Assembly: GCF_900129395.1 (NCBI RefSeq)
Contig: NZ_FQVP01000005.1
Location: forward strand, 434,001 to 498,000
Length of the DNA stretch: 64,000 nucleotides
Direction: 5' to 3'
Source: Pseudosulfitobacter pseudonitzschiae
GTDB lineage: Bacteria; Pseudomonadota; Alphaproteobacteria; Rhodobacterales; Rhodobacteraceae
The notes beneath the pieces were generated by a model. The model saw only the letters and a program-made list of their open reading frames with translations, searched no databases and was not told the DNA's origin. Shown in pieces: positions 18,095 to 27,229 of the stretch (position 1 is its first letter; every line of letters begins with the position of its first letter). A program made the translations under genes and the position numbers.

Positions 18095-20179
18095 TTATTC
18101 GGCGGCGATCTGGATCACGGGTTCCATTTCCGCAAATCTCTCTGCGCTCAGGTGGCATTTGACCTGATGTCCCGACGCCAGGTCCCGCAGGGGCGGCACC
18201 TCTGTTTCACACAAGTTCCCCGGCACCTGTGCCTTCCAGCCACACCGCGTCTGGAACGGGCAGCCGGACGGCGGGTTCATGGCCGAGGGAATTTCCCCTT
18301 CCAACACGATGTGTTTCTTTTTCACCTTGGTGTCCGCAATCGGCACGGCGGACAGCAGCGCCTCGGTATAGGGATGGTAGGGGGGCGCAAACACCTGCTC
18401 CGTGGTGCCCAGTTCGACCACATGGCCCAGGTACATCACCATGACGCGGTCCGCGAGGTATCGCACGATGCTCAGATCGTGGCTGATGAACAGCAGCGTT
18501 GTCTTTTGTTCGCGCTGGATCTCCATCAGCAGATCGGTCACCGCCGCCTGTACCGACACATCCAGCGCCGATACGGGTTCGTCCGCCACCACGATCCGCG
18601 CGTCGCCGGCAAAGGCGCGGGCGATGCCGACCCGCTGTTTTTGCCCACCCGACAGCTGTCGCGGCATCCGGTCGGCAAATTCGCGGGGCAGTTTGACCAG
18701 ATCCAGCAGCTCTAGCATCCGCTGCCGTCTGTCGGCTGCGGTCTTGCCTATCTTGAAAATCTCCAGCGCCCGGATGATCTGGCGGCCCACGGTCATTGAC
18801 GGGTTCAGCGTGTCAAAGGGGTTCTGGAACACCATCTGCACGTCGGCAACGGTCTGCGTGTCGCGCTTTTCAATCGGCGTGTCCTGAATGTCGTGGCCGT
18901 CCAGGGTGATCGTCCCCTCGGTCGCGGTCTCCAACCCCATCAGAACCTTGGCAAAGGTCGATTTCCCGCATCCGCTTTCCCCGACAATTGCCAGCGTTTC
19001 GGATTCGCGCGCCTCGAAGCTGAGCGTTTCGTTCGCCTTGACGACCCTGGTCGCAACACCACCGAACAGCGCGTTGGCGGCGACCTCGTAATATTTCTTG
19101 AGGTTGTCCATGCGCAGCACGACATTGCCGACCTCGCCCTTTTCCTTGACCTCGGCCTGCAGGGGCGGGGCCTGCCAGTCGATTTCCTGAAAGCGCAGGC
19201 AGCGGGTGTTGTGCACATCGTCGCCGGGCACGGGGAACATCGGGATATCGCCTTGGTCACAGCGCCCAGCCTGAAAATAGTCACAACGCGGGCCAAAGTT
19301 GCAGCCCTGGGGGCGTTCGTGGGGCAGGGGAAAATTGCCGGGGATGGCGATCAGGGGGCGCGTGTTCTTGTCGGCACCGGGCAGCGGGATCGAACGGAAC
19401 AGCGCCTGCGTATAAGGGTGCTGCATTTCGTCAAAGACATCCTCGATGCTGCCGCGTTCGACGGCTTCGCCGGAATACATCACACAGATGCGGTCACAGG
19501 TCTCGAGCACCAGCCCGAGGTTGTGGCTGATGAACAGCATCGAGGTGCCATATTTCTTGCCCAGATCCTTAACCAGCTCCACCACCGCAGCCTCTACCGT
19601 CACGTCCAGCGCCGTGGTCGGCTCGTCCAGGATCAGCAGCGACGGCTCGGACATCAACGCCATGGCGATCACGATCCGTTGTTGCTGGCCGCCCGACAAC
19701 TGGTGTGGATAGGCATCCAGTATCCGCTTGGGATCGGGCAGCTTTACATCCGTCACCACCTGCAGGGCCCGCGCGCGCGCCTCTTTCTCGCTCATGCCGG
19801 CGTGGATCATCGGCACTTCCATCAGCTGCCTGCCGATCTTCATCGCCGGGTTCAGAGAGGCCATCGGCTCCTGGTAGATCATCGCGATGTCCGACCCGCG
19901 AATGCGACGCAATTCCTTTTGTGACATGGTCCCCAGATCCTGGCCCTTGAACTTGATCGAGCCACCCACGACGCGCCCGTTCACGCCCAGGTCCTGCATG
20001 ACCCCCAAGGCCACGGTGGATTTTCCGCATCCGCTTTCACCCACCAGCCCGACGGCCTCGCCCGGCTGGACGCTGAGGGAAAAGTCCATGACCGCAGGAA
20101 TTTCACGCAGGCGGGTGAAAAACGAAATCGACAGCTTGTCGATTTCCAGAATGGGGCCGTCATATGCGTCTTTGACCAT
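18095..20179 (-). CDS. Fused dual-ATPase subunit of a peptide/opine-type ABC importer (DppD-DppF fusion)
   Basis: A 694-residue protein with two complete ABC ATPase modules. Module 1 has Walker A GESGCGKSTVALG, signature LSGGQQQRIVIA and Walker B LLILDEPTTALD. Module 2 has GESGCGKSTFAKV, LSGGQKQRVGIARA and IVVADEPVSALD. Each module ends in the Cys-containing oligopeptide/dipeptide C-terminal extension (for example CNFGPRCDYF and CPFQTRCGW). ATG 20179 follows GGGAG, so it is preferred to the start at 20200. It forms an operon with the two permease genes upstream (20273 and 21757). One polypeptide would supply both ATPases. Substrate unknown: peptides, opines, glutathione or nickel are all possible in this family. 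Confidence 0.92.
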   Translation of the reverse strand: MVKDAYDGPILEIDKLSISFFTRLREIPAVMDFSLSVQPGEAVGLVGESGCGKSTVALGVMQDLGVNGRVVGGSIKFKGQDLGTMSQKELRRIRGSDIAMIYQEPMASLNPAMKIGRQLMEVPMIHAGMSEKEARARALQVVTDVKLPDPKRILDAYPHQLSGGQQQRIVIAMALMSEPSLLILDEPTTALDVTVEAAVVELVKDLGKKYGTSMLFISHNLGLVLETCDRICVMYSGEAVERGSIEDVFDEMQHPYTQALFRSIPLPGADKNTRPLIAIPGNFPLPHERPQGCNFGPRCDYFQAGRCDQGDIPMFPVPGDDVHNTRCLRFQEIDWQAPPLQAEVKEKGEVGNVVLRMDNLKKYYEVAANALFGGVATRVVKANETLSFEARESETLAIVGESGCGKSTFAKVLMGLETATEGTITLDGHDIQDTPIEKRDTQTVADVQMVFQNPFDTLNPSMTVGRQIIRALEIFKIGKTAADRRQRMLELLDLVKLPREFADRMPRQLSGGQKQRVGIARAFAGDARIVVADEPVSALDVSVQAAVTDLLMEIQREQKTTLLFISHDLSIVRYLADRVMVMYLGHVVELGTTEQVFAPPYHPYTEALLSAVPIADTKVKKKHIVLEGEIPSAMNPPSGCPFQTRCGWKAQVPGNLCETEVPPLRDLASGHQVKCHLSAERFAEMEPVIQIAAE

Positions 20180-20215
20180 TGTCGTTCTCCCTCGCCTCAA
20201 CGCCCTTTGGGGGCT

Positions 20216-20262
20216 TGTTTCGGCCTCAAATATCCCGGTGGGCGGGGCAGCGCCCCCGAACC
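20216..20262 (-). repeat. Intergenic GC palindrome repeat, copy B
   Basis: Read on the minus strand this gives GGGGGCGCTGCCCCGCC, then CACCGGGATATTTGAGG. It shares GCGCTGCCCC with the copy at 6314-6361. It lies between the permease and ATPase genes of the ABC operon, so it is probably transcribed and could act as an intercistronic mRNA structure. Confidence 0.45.
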
Positions 20263-20272
20263 CACCCTGTCC

Positions 20273-21742
20273 TCAATCGCGCAAGGATTCCTCGCGCAGC
20301 CCGTCCGCCAGCAGGTTCAGCCCCAACACCAGCGTCATCAGCGCAAAGGCCGGTGCCATGGCGGCATGGGGATAGATCGACAGCAATTGCCTGCCGGAAT
20401 TGATCGTGGTGCCCCAATCCGGGCTTTCGCTCTCCAGCCCCAAGCCAAAGAACCCCAGCGTGCCCAAAAGGATCGTCGTGTAGCCGATGCGCAGGCAGAA
20501 ATCGACAATCAGCGGTCCACGGGCATTGGGCAGGATTTCCCATAACATGATGTACCACGGACCTTCGCCTCGGGTCTGTGCGGCGGCCACATAGTCGCGT
20601 GTCTTGATGTCCAGCGCGAGGCCACGCACGATGCGAAACACCGTGGGTGCGTTGACAAAGACCACCGCCACAAAAACCGTCAGCAACCCGCTGCCCATGT
20701 CGATCCAGTCCAGCGCCGCGGGCAGCCCGGGAATGCGGTAGCTGTCATTGGCCACAATCGACCCGTTGTTCGAAATCAGCGCCAGATAGGTCCACACCAG
20801 CCCGCCCAGGACCACGATCAGCAACGGCGTGCGCAGGGCAGGTTGCGTGAAATAGCGCGCGTTCAGCAGCACCGCGCAGAAAATGATCGGAAAGGCAAAA
20901 AGCACGGCAGCCATGAAATTGGGTATGCCTGTTGCCACGATCTCGGGGGTGACCAGCAGGTAGAACAGCAAGATCACCGGAAAGGCGAGGATCAGGTTGG
21001 CGAGGAAGGACAGGAACGTGTCCAGCCGCCCGCCGTAATACCCTGCGGGCAGGCCCAGCGTGATGCCCACCATGAAGGCGAACAGCGTCGCCATCGGTGC
21101 GATCTTGACCACGATCCACGCGCCCTTGATCAGCCGCGAGAACACATCGCGCGCCAAGTTGTCGCCGCCCAGCAGGAACCACTGGTAATCCTGTTCTCCT
21201 GCACCGCTCAGGGGTGTGCCGGGCAGCTTGTTCTTCATGCCCGGGAACTGGCTCAGCGGGTCATGGGTGATCAGCATGTCAAATGCGCCGCCCATGATGC
21301 CGGTGACCACCCAGAACATCACCAGCGCAAAGCCGATCATGCCGATGGTGCTGTCAAAAAGCTTGCCGTAAAGCCCCAGCTTGCGCTTGAAGGTGATCGA
21401 GACGGCGAACAGCACGATCAGCACGATCCAGACAGGCAGCATGTTGCGCGCAAGCCCACCGACGATACCCGCGCGCGTGCCCAGGATCACACCGCCCAGC
21501 ACATAGATCAACACCAGCGTCGCCAGCGCGGAGAAGCTGTAGCGTACGGCCTTGGACAGCACGCCGGTCACACCGACCGGTCCTGTCAGCGTGCCATCGC
21601 TGTTCACACCCGGCCGTGCGGCGGCGGGTCCGAACACCGCAAAAACCATGCGCGCAACGACCGACACGGCCAGCGCCGCCGCCACCGCGAAAAAGGCGAC
21701 ATTCAGACCGCTCAGGGTGCCTGTCCATATCAAGGGTTCCAT
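20273..21742 (-). CDS. ABC importer permease, DppC/OppC type, enlarged
   Basis: A 489-residue inner-membrane permease, far longer than the ~280-300 residues usual for DppC. The N-terminal ~170 residues contain three or four extra hydrophobic segments (VAFFAVAAALAVSVVARMVF, ALATLVLIYVLGGVILG, MLPVWIVLIVLFAVSITF). The conserved binding-protein-dependent permease core follows, with GGDNLARDVFSRLIKGA and the EAA-loop VAAAQTRGEGPWYIMLWE. The core itself has additional hydrophobic stretches after the usual third helix. It pairs with the DppB-like permease encoded 14 bases upstream. Confidence 0.88.
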   Translation of the reverse strand: MEPLIWTGTLSGLNVAFFAVAAALAVSVVARMVFAVFGPAAARPGVNSDGTLTGPVGVTGVLSKAVRYSFSALATLVLIYVLGGVILGTRAGIVGGLARNMLPVWIVLIVLFAVSITFKRKLGLYGKLFDSTIGMIGFALVMFWVVTGIMGGAFDMLITHDPLSQFPGMKNKLPGTPLSGAGEQDYQWFLLGGDNLARDVFSRLIKGAWIVVKIAPMATLFAFMVGITLGLPAGYYGGRLDTFLSFLANLILAFPVILLFYLLVTPEIVATGIPNFMAAVLFAFPIIFCAVLLNARYFTQPALRTPLLIVVLGGLVWTYLALISNNGSIVANDSYRIPGLPAALDWIDMGSGLLTVFVAVVFVNAPTVFRIVRGLALDIKTRDYVAAAQTRGEGPWYIMLWEILPNARGPLIVDFCLRIGYTTILLGTLGFFGLGLESESPDWGTTINSGRQLLSIYPHAAMAPAFALMTLVLGLNLLADGLREESLRD

Positions 21743-21756
21743 GTCTCAGGCCTTCC

Positions 21757-22803
21757 TCATGAAATGCGTATGCGCGGGTTCAGGAGGACATAGCCGATGT
21801 CCGAGATCAGCTGTGTCAGCAGCACAACGATCACCGAAACGACCGACACGGCCAGCAACAGCTCGATGTCGTTGCCGCCTGCAGCTTGTACAAGAACCCA
21901 GCCGAAGCCTCTGTAATTGAACAGGGTTTCCACGATAACCACGCCATTCAACAGCCACGGTATCTGCAGCATGATCACCGTGAACGGTGCGATCAGCGCA
22001 TTGCGCAGGGCGTGTTTCAGCACGATGTTGCCAAAGCTGACACCCTTGAGCCGCGCGGTTCGGATGTATTGCGTGGTCATCACCTCGGTCATCGACGCAC
22101 GGGTCATGCGGGCGATGTACCCCATGCCGTAGAGCGCGATGGTCAGAACCGGCAGGGTGAAATTCTCGAAGGTAATATCCTCCATCGCCGATCTCGCTGA
22201 CCCCTTGAACCATTTCAGCCCAAAGGCCGAGGACGAGAACACCGCGATAAAGATCACGCCCGAGACATATTCCGGCGTCGCCGTCGTGGCGATCGAGAAT
22301 GTCGACAGCGACCGGTCCAGCGCCGACCCTTCGCGCATCCCCGCCAGCACGCCGACAATCAACGAGGCAGGCACCATGACCAGAAGGACAAAGCCCATCA
22401 GCGTGCCCGTCTTGCCCAGCCGGTCGAGCACAATGCTGCCGACGTCATCCTTGAACACGGTCGACTGGCCCCAATTGCCTTGCAGCACGCCGCAAAAGGT
22501 CGGGCGCTGTTCGGGCGGGGCATCTTTGGCAAAACAACGTCCCGTAACGGTGCCATCCGGGCTTTGGGTGACCCAACCGGGCACGACGCCCAGCCAGCGG
22601 CCGAATTTGACCGGCATGGGGTCCAGATAGCCGCGTTTGTCCAGAAAGCTGCTCACCGCTTCATCCGACATGCGCACGTTGCCTTGGGATTTGGCCAGCT
22701 TTTCAAGGTTCGGGTAAAGGTTTGTGAGGAAAAACACGATAAAGGTCAGGCACAGCGCCGTGACGATCATGACGCCCAATCTTCTGAGGATGAATAGTCC
22801 CAT
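21757..22803 (-). CDS. ABC importer permease, DppB/OppB type
   Basis: A 348-residue inner-membrane permease. It opens with a membrane helix (LGVMIVTALCLTFIVFFLTN) and has a periplasmic loop of ~110 residues carrying two Cys (GRCFAKDA and TFCGVL) that could form a disulfide. The conserved core follows with TATPEYVSGVIFIAVF and the EAA-loop TARLKGVSFGNIVLKHALRN. It is first in the operon with the DppC-like permease and the fused ATPase. A periplasmic solute-binding protein gene, usually the first gene of such operons, is missing from the window. Confidence 0.9.
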   Translation of the reverse strand: MGLFILRRLGVMIVTALCLTFIVFFLTNLYPNLEKLAKSQGNVRMSDEAVSSFLDKRGYLDPMPVKFGRWLGVVPGWVTQSPDGTVTGRCFAKDAPPEQRPTFCGVLQGNWGQSTVFKDDVGSIVLDRLGKTGTLMGFVLLVMVPASLIVGVLAGMREGSALDRSLSTFSIATTATPEYVSGVIFIAVFSSSAFGLKWFKGSARSAMEDITFENFTLPVLTIALYGMGYIARMTRASMTEVMTTQYIRTARLKGVSFGNIVLKHALRNALIAPFTVIMLQIPWLLNGVVIVETLFNYRGFGWVLVQAAGGNDIELLLAVSVVSVIVVLLTQLISDIGYVLLNPRIRIS

Positions 22804-23143
22804 GGATGCCCCTGTTGGTAGGCTGCGACGGTGCGCTGCGTCGCGGATGGTGACCTGCCGTCTGGCGTGGCCGTTCTGATGCTGGATTGGCCTGTTGCGA
22901 CCGTTTGCGCCGGATGGGTGGCGATCTGGCTCCCTGTTCGAATGCCCATTTTGCAGGTCGGCGTCGATCCGGCGACCGTGCGGTCATCAAGATGGCGCGC
23001 GGCGGGCAAATGGCAAATGTGTTCTGCCATCTGGCAACAATGAAAATCCGGGGTCAACGGAAGGTTTCGGATTTGACGGAATAAAAGCGACACGAAAGTT
23101 GCACGAAAGCGACATTCGCGGCGGCTGTGTCCCCGAGGGAGGC
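22804..23143. promoter_or_regulatory. Leader region of the ABC operon with 11-bp-spaced repeats
   Basis: This 340-base gap between the AraC regulator and the permease operon, both on the minus strand, has no convincing gene. Near the regulator end it carries repeated motifs: GCGACA at 23087 and 23109 (22 bases apart) and CACGAAAG at 23091 and 23102 (11 bases apart). Such helix-phased direct repeats are what AraC-type activators often bind. No confident -35/-10 pair could be chosen. Confidence 0.4.
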
Positions 23144-23944
23144 TCAGATCGCGCGTGGGTTCGCGGCCTTGCGCAACTGGCTTGGGGTCTTGCCGGTCTG
23201 CGTCTGGATATAGCGCGTGAAATAGGCCGCGCTGCCGAACCCAAGGTGGCGGGCGATGTCCTGCATCGGCACATCGGTGTCCTCAAGCGCTGCGCGTGCC
23301 GCGTGCAGGATGCGCTGGCTCAGCAGTTCGGCGGCGGTGTGGCCGGTTGCAGTCTTGCAGGCACGGGCCAGATGGGTGCCGGTCACGCCCAGGGCGTCGG
23401 CGTGTTCGCCCGAGCTCATACCGTTGGCATAGTCGCGGGCAATGCGGGCGCAATAGCGCGCAGACAGCCGCGCGCCGGCGTTCTGTTTTTGCGGCAGGTG
23501 GTCATCCTCGGCCATCTGGCGCCGCAGCCAAACGGACACCAGTGCCATATAGCCGTCCAGCGCGTCCTGCGTCAGGCTGCGTTTGGCTGTAGCCTCGCGC
23601 GCGGCAGCATCCAGAAAACCGGTCAGTTCCGTGATCGGGCCACTTTCGCGCAGGCGCAGCTGGCGCGGGGTCTGGGGCAGGCGCACTTCGGTGCCGACAG
23701 GGATCGTGGCCATCAGCCCGATGCTCTGGCGGCTCAGCTCCAGCGCGAACAATTCGCCCGCAGGCACAAAGATCGCATTGTGCGCGCCGACACCGCGCCG
23801 TGTGCCGTTCAACAACAGCCGACCCTGTCCGCGCGTGGTCCAGATCAAAAGGTGTTGGGGCAGGTCATGCACCAGCGTCCAACGCCAGTCGTGCGCCCCG
23901 CCTGCAGGGGTGAGCGTGGTGATACGGATGGCATCAAGGGTCAT
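23144..23944 (-). CDS. AraC-family transcriptional regulator
   Basis: A 266-residue regulator. The N-terminal ~140 residues resemble an AraC-type cupin sensing domain (WTLVHDLPQHLLIWTTRGQG, FVPAGELFALEL). The C-terminal ~100 residues hold the two helix-turn-helix motifs (ALGVTGTHLARACKTATG; DVPMQDIARHLGFGSAAYF, then the family signature FTRYIQTQTGKTPSQLRK). It lies 340 bases upstream of the peptide-type ABC operon on the same strand and probably controls it; that is inferred from position and from repeats in the gap. Confidence 0.9.
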   Translation of the reverse strand: MTLDAIRITTLTPAGGAHDWRWTLVHDLPQHLLIWTTRGQGRLLLNGTRRGVGAHNAIFVPAGELFALELSRQSIGLMATIPVGTEVRLPQTPRQLRLRESGPITELTGFLDAAAREATAKRSLTQDALDGYMALVSVWLRRQMAEDDHLPQKQNAGARLSARYCARIARDYANGMSSGEHADALGVTGTHLARACKTATGHTAAELLSQRILHAARAALEDTDVPMQDIARHLGFGSAAYFTRYIQTQTGKTPSQLRKAANPRAI

Positions 23945-24037
23945 GGTGCCATCTATACGTGTTTGTTTGATAATTGCAATATTTCTGGCGGTTACCCCCT
24001 GAAATGCGGCAAGAATATGTTCAAAGTGAAAGCGTGT

Positions 24038-24922
24038 TCAACCTGCAGACGGGTCAACCCATTGCCAATGCGCCATTTTCGAGCGCTGCCATGTGCGTTG
24101 GCGCTTGGCGTATTGCCGCGTGGCGATCACCGCAGCCTCGCGGGCCTCGTCAAGGGTCGCATCCCCCTGCGCATAGGCCATCAGTTCGGGCACGCCAATC
24201 GCGCGACAGCTGGGCAAGGCGGGGTCATAGCGGTCGCGCATGGCGGCGACCTCGTCCAGCGCGCCGCCCGCCAGCATCATGTCGAACCGCTGCGCGATAC
24301 GCGCGTTCAGCCAGTCGGGTGGACTGCTGAGCGCGATGCAGGTGGCGGCCCCTTCGGACAAGAGGGGCGGCGGCGTGTCGTCGTGCCATGCGGCCAGCCC
24401 GCGACCCGTGGCCTGCAGGACTTCCCACGCGCGCTGAACCCGCGCACGGTTGTTGGTGTCGATCCGCGCGACGGTCTCGGCGTCCAGCGCGGCCAGCAGG
24501 TCGGCAAGTGGGATCGCATCGCCGCGCTTGCGCACATGGTCCGGCGTTGCGGGTATCTCGGCCAGTCCCTTGGTCAGTGCGGTAAAATACAGCCCCGTGC
24601 CACCGACGATGATGGGCCGCGCGCCGTCCGACAACAGCGGTGCGACCTCGCGCAGCCAATGACCGGCAGAATAGGGCGCATCATAGGCCACATGCCCGTA
24701 CAAAAGATGTGGCGCGCGCGCCAGATCGGCCGCGTCAGGCCGTGCGGTGACCACCTGCCAGCAATCGTAAACCTGGCTGGCATCGGCGTTCACGATCACA
24801 CCGCCCTGCGCCTCGGCGATGGCCAGTGCCAGCCCGGATTTGCCCGAGGCCGTCGGCCCCGCGATCAGCACAGGGCGCCGGGGATCAACCAAAGACAGAT
24901 CAAATGACCCCAAAGCGCCCAT
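24038..24922 (-). CDS. miaA: tRNA dimethylallyltransferase
   Basis: A 294-residue enzyme that adds dimethylallyl to A37 of tRNAs reading U-starting codons. The P-loop [13 protein letters not shown] is near the N-terminus. The catalytic Asp/Thr region [11 protein letters not shown] follows, with [14 protein letters not shown] and the C-terminal [20 protein letters not shown] and [10 protein letters not shown] typical of MiaA. ATG 24922 puts the P-loop at the usual distance; starting at 25000 would add 26 residues reaching to within 15 bases of the pyrH start. It is divergent from pyrH with a 92-base gap. Confidence 0.95.
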   Translation of the reverse strand: MGALGSFDLSLVDPRRPVLIAGPTASGKSGLALAIAEAQGGVIVNADASQVYDCWQVVTARPDAADLARAPHLLYGHVAYDAPYSAGHWLREVAPLLSDGARPIIVGGTGLYFTALTKGLAEIPATPDHVRKRGDAIPLADLLAALDAETVARIDTNNRARVQRAWEVLQATGRGLAAWHDDTPPPLLSEGAATCIALSSPPDWLNARIAQRFDMMLAGGALDEVAAMRDRYDPALPSCRAIGVPELMAYAQGDATLDEAREAAVIATRQYAKRQRTWQRSKMAHWQWVDPSAG

Positions 24923-25014
24923 TTCTTGCCGATACCTTTGTGCAGTGCATTGAACTGAGCGGGGTTTTAGGACAGTTTGCGCCCAAACAAAACTGCCCAA
25001 AACCGGAGAACCCC

Positions 25015-25755
25015 ATGAGCGAAGAGATCCAAGCTGCCTCGGATGTCACATTCAAACGTGTGATGCTGAAAATTTCCGGCGAGGCGCTCATGGGTGATCA
25101 GGGTTTTGGCCTGCATCCGCCCACCGTCGAACGCATTGCCCGCGAGGTGCAGTCGGTGCAGGAACTGGGCGTCGAAATCTGCATGGTCATCGGCGGCGGC
25201 AACATCTTTCGCGGCCTGCAAGGCTCGGCGCAGGGGATGGAGCGGACGACAGCGGATTACATGGGGATGCTGGCCACGGTGATGAATGCGCTGGCGATGC
25301 AATCCTCGCTGGAAAGCCTGGGCATTCACACGCGGGTGATTTCCGCGATCACCATGAACGAGGTGGCCGAACCCTATATCCGTCGCCGGGCCGTGCGCCA
25401 CCTTGAGAAAAAGCGGGTCTGCATCTTTGCCGCGGGCACCGGCAACCCCTATTTCACCACCGACACTGCCGCCGCACTGCGGGCCAACGAAATGGCCTGC
25501 GAGGCGATTTTCATGGGCAAGAACGGTGTCGACGGGGTCTATGACAAGGACCCCAAGAAATACCCCGATGCCAAACGCTATGACGTGGTCAGCTATGACG
25601 ACGTGTTGCAAAAGCGGCTTGGCGTCATGGACGCATCGGCCATTGCGCTGACGCGGGACAACAATCTGCCGATCATCGTTTTTTCGCTGGACGAGCCGGG
25701 TGGCTTCAAGGGTATCCTGGCAGGCAAGGGCACTCATACGCGCGTTCAGGGCTAG
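25015..25755 (+). CDS. pyrH: UMP kinase
   Basis: A 246-residue amino-acid-kinase-fold enzyme making UDP from UMP. It shows [19 protein letters not shown], the phosphate loop [25 protein letters not shown] and the nucleotide-binding [22 protein letters not shown] 25015 is set by GGAGAA just upstream and by the conserved start of the fold; an upstream in-frame start at 24826 would run antisense into miaA. It begins the long plus-strand cluster pyrH-frr-uppS-cdsA-dxr-rseP-bamA, a gene order widely conserved in proteobacteria. Confidence 0.97.
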   Translation: MSEEIQAASDVTFKRVMLKISGEALMGDQGFGLHPPTVERIAREVQSVQELGVEICMVIGGGNIFRGLQGSAQGMERTTADYMGMLATVMNALAMQSSLESLGIHTRVISAITMNEVAEPYIRRRAVRHLEKKRVCIFAAGTGNPYFTTDTAAALRANEMACEAIFMGKNGVDGVYDKDPKKYPDAKRYDVVSYDDVLQKRLGVMDASAIALTRDNNLPIIVFSLDEPGGFKGILAGKGTHTRVQG

Positions 25756-25864
25756 GCCCACTGCGCGCCATCACGCGAAAGCCTGCTGGCCTTTGGGCCG
25801 TGGGTTGATCTATACCCGCACCACGCCCGGGGAAGGGGCGCGCGACCAATAAGGGGAAAACCTC

Positions 25865-26428
25865 ATGTCCGAAGACTTTATGCTGGATACCGACGATCTG
25901 AAGCGGCGCATGGACGGTGCCATTTCTGCGCTGAAAACCGAATTTGCCTCATTGCGCACGGGCCGCGGGTCGGCGTCGATGCTGGAACCTGTGATGGTCG
26001 AGGCCTATGGCCAGCGCACGCCGATCAACCAGGTCGGAACGGTCAACGTGCCCGAGCCGCGTATGGTCACGATCAACGTCTGGGACAAATCCATGGTCAA
26101 TGCGGTGGAAAAGGCGATTCGCGAAAGCGGTCTGGGCATCAACCCGCAGCTGAACGGCACCATCATCATGCTGCCGATCCCCGAACTGAACGAAGAGCGC
26201 CGCCGCGAACTGTCGAAAGTCGCGGGGCAATACGCCGAACATGCCCGCGTCAGCATCCGCAACGTGCGCCGCGACGGTATGGACCAGATCAAGAAGGGCA
26301 AGGCTGACGGCCTGTCCGAGGACGACCAGAAGATCTGGGAAGGCGAAGTTCAGGATATGACCAACGCCTATATCAAGCAGATCGATGATGCGCTTGAGAA
26401 CAAGCAGGCGGAGATCATGCAGGTCTGA
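25865..26428 (+). CDS. frr: Ribosome recycling factor
   Basis: A 187-residue protein that, with EF-G, splits post-termination ribosomes. The length matches the family (185 in E. coli). Conserved segments include [20 protein letters not shown], the [12 protein letters not shown] strand, [18 protein letters not shown] and the helical end [25 protein letters not shown] lies 8 bases before the ATG. It lies 109 bases after pyrH and 81 bases before uppS. Confidence 0.98.
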   Translation: MSEDFMLDTDDLKRRMDGAISALKTEFASLRTGRGSASMLEPVMVEAYGQRTPINQVGTVNVPEPRMVTINVWDKSMVNAVEKAIRESGLGINPQLNGTIIMLPIPELNEERRRELSKVAGQYAEHARVSIRNVRRDGMDQIKKGKADGLSEDDQKIWEGEVQDMTNAYIKQIDDALENKQAEIMQV

Positions 26429-26509
26429 CCGGATCTGACTTGCGTCACTGCGGCACCGGGTCCGAACAGTGGCCATCGTTCACCTCGTCACTGCATTAGG
26501 AGCCTCGCC

Positions 26510-27229
26510 ATCGCTGATCTGCCCCCAAACGGCCCGCGTCATGTTGCCATTATCATGGATGGCAACGGCCGTTGGGCAACCCAACGCGGGCGGCCGCGCC
26601 TGTTCGGTCACCGGGCCGGGGCAAAGCGCGTGCGCGAGGTGGTGGAAAGCTGCCCGGATGTCGGTGTCGAATATCTGACGATCTTCGCCTTCTCGACGGA
26701 AAACTGGCGCCGGACCCAGACCGAGGTGGCCGGGCTGATGAGCCTGTTTCGCATGTATATCAGCCGCGAGGCCCGCGCGCTGGACGAATTCGGGGCGCGG
26801 GTGCGGTTCATCGGCGACCGGGTCAAGCTGGACGCCAAGCTGGTCAAGCTGATGGACGACCTCGAGGTGCTGACCCAGAATAACACCTCGGTGCACCTGA
26901 CCATCGCGCTGAACTACGGGGGGCGGGACGAAGTGGCCCGTGCGACCAAGCGGCTTGCACAGGATGTGGCCTCCGGGAACCTCAAGCCCGAGGACGTGGA
27001 CGAGGAAACGCTGCCCAAATATCTGGACACCTGCGTGCTGCCCGATCCCGACCTGGTGATCCGCACATCGGGCGAGGCGCGGATTTCGAACTTTTTGCTG
27101 TGGCAGTCTGCCTATGCCGAATATGAATTTATCGATACGCTGTGGCCGGATTTCACCAAGGAGGAATTCGCGCGGTTGTGCGCCTCTTACGGGGGCCGCG
27201 ACCGCCGGTTCGGAGGGGTAAAGACATGA
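26510..27229 (+). CDS. uppS: Isoprenyl (undecaprenyl) diphosphate synthase, apparent AUC start
   Basis: A cis-prenyltransferase making the C55 carrier for peptidoglycan and polysaccharide export. The catalytic Asp sits in IMDGNGRWA; FAFSTENWRR, LTIALNYGGRDE and RTSGEARISNFLLWQ are also present. The first ATG in frame (26555) is inside the catalytic motif and would delete the conserved strand RHVAII. Upstream the frame stays open without ATG, GTG or TTG, but AGGAG (26498-26502) stands 7 bases before ATC 26510. Starting there gives MADLPPNGPRHVAIIMDG (239 residues), just like relatives. So initiation at AUC, or a sequence error turning ATG to ATC, is the best reading. It overlaps cdsA by 4 bases. 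Confidence 0.9.
   Translation: MADLPPNGPRHVAIIMDGNGRWATQRGRPRLFGHRAGAKRVREVVESCPDVGVEYLTIFAFSTENWRRTQTEVAGLMSLFRMYISREARALDEFGARVRFIGDRVKLDAKLVKLMDDLEVLTQNNTSVHLTIALNYGGRDEVARATKRLAQDVASGNLKPEDVDEETLPKYLDTCVLPDPDLVIRTSGEARISNFLLWQSAYAEYEFIDTLWPDFTKEEFARLCASYGGRDRRFGGVKT

Noticed and set aside
18095-20179. Frameshift or misassembly joining two ATPase genes
   Set aside because: The frame is continuous and both modules are complete; fused dual-ATPase subunits are known in this importer family.
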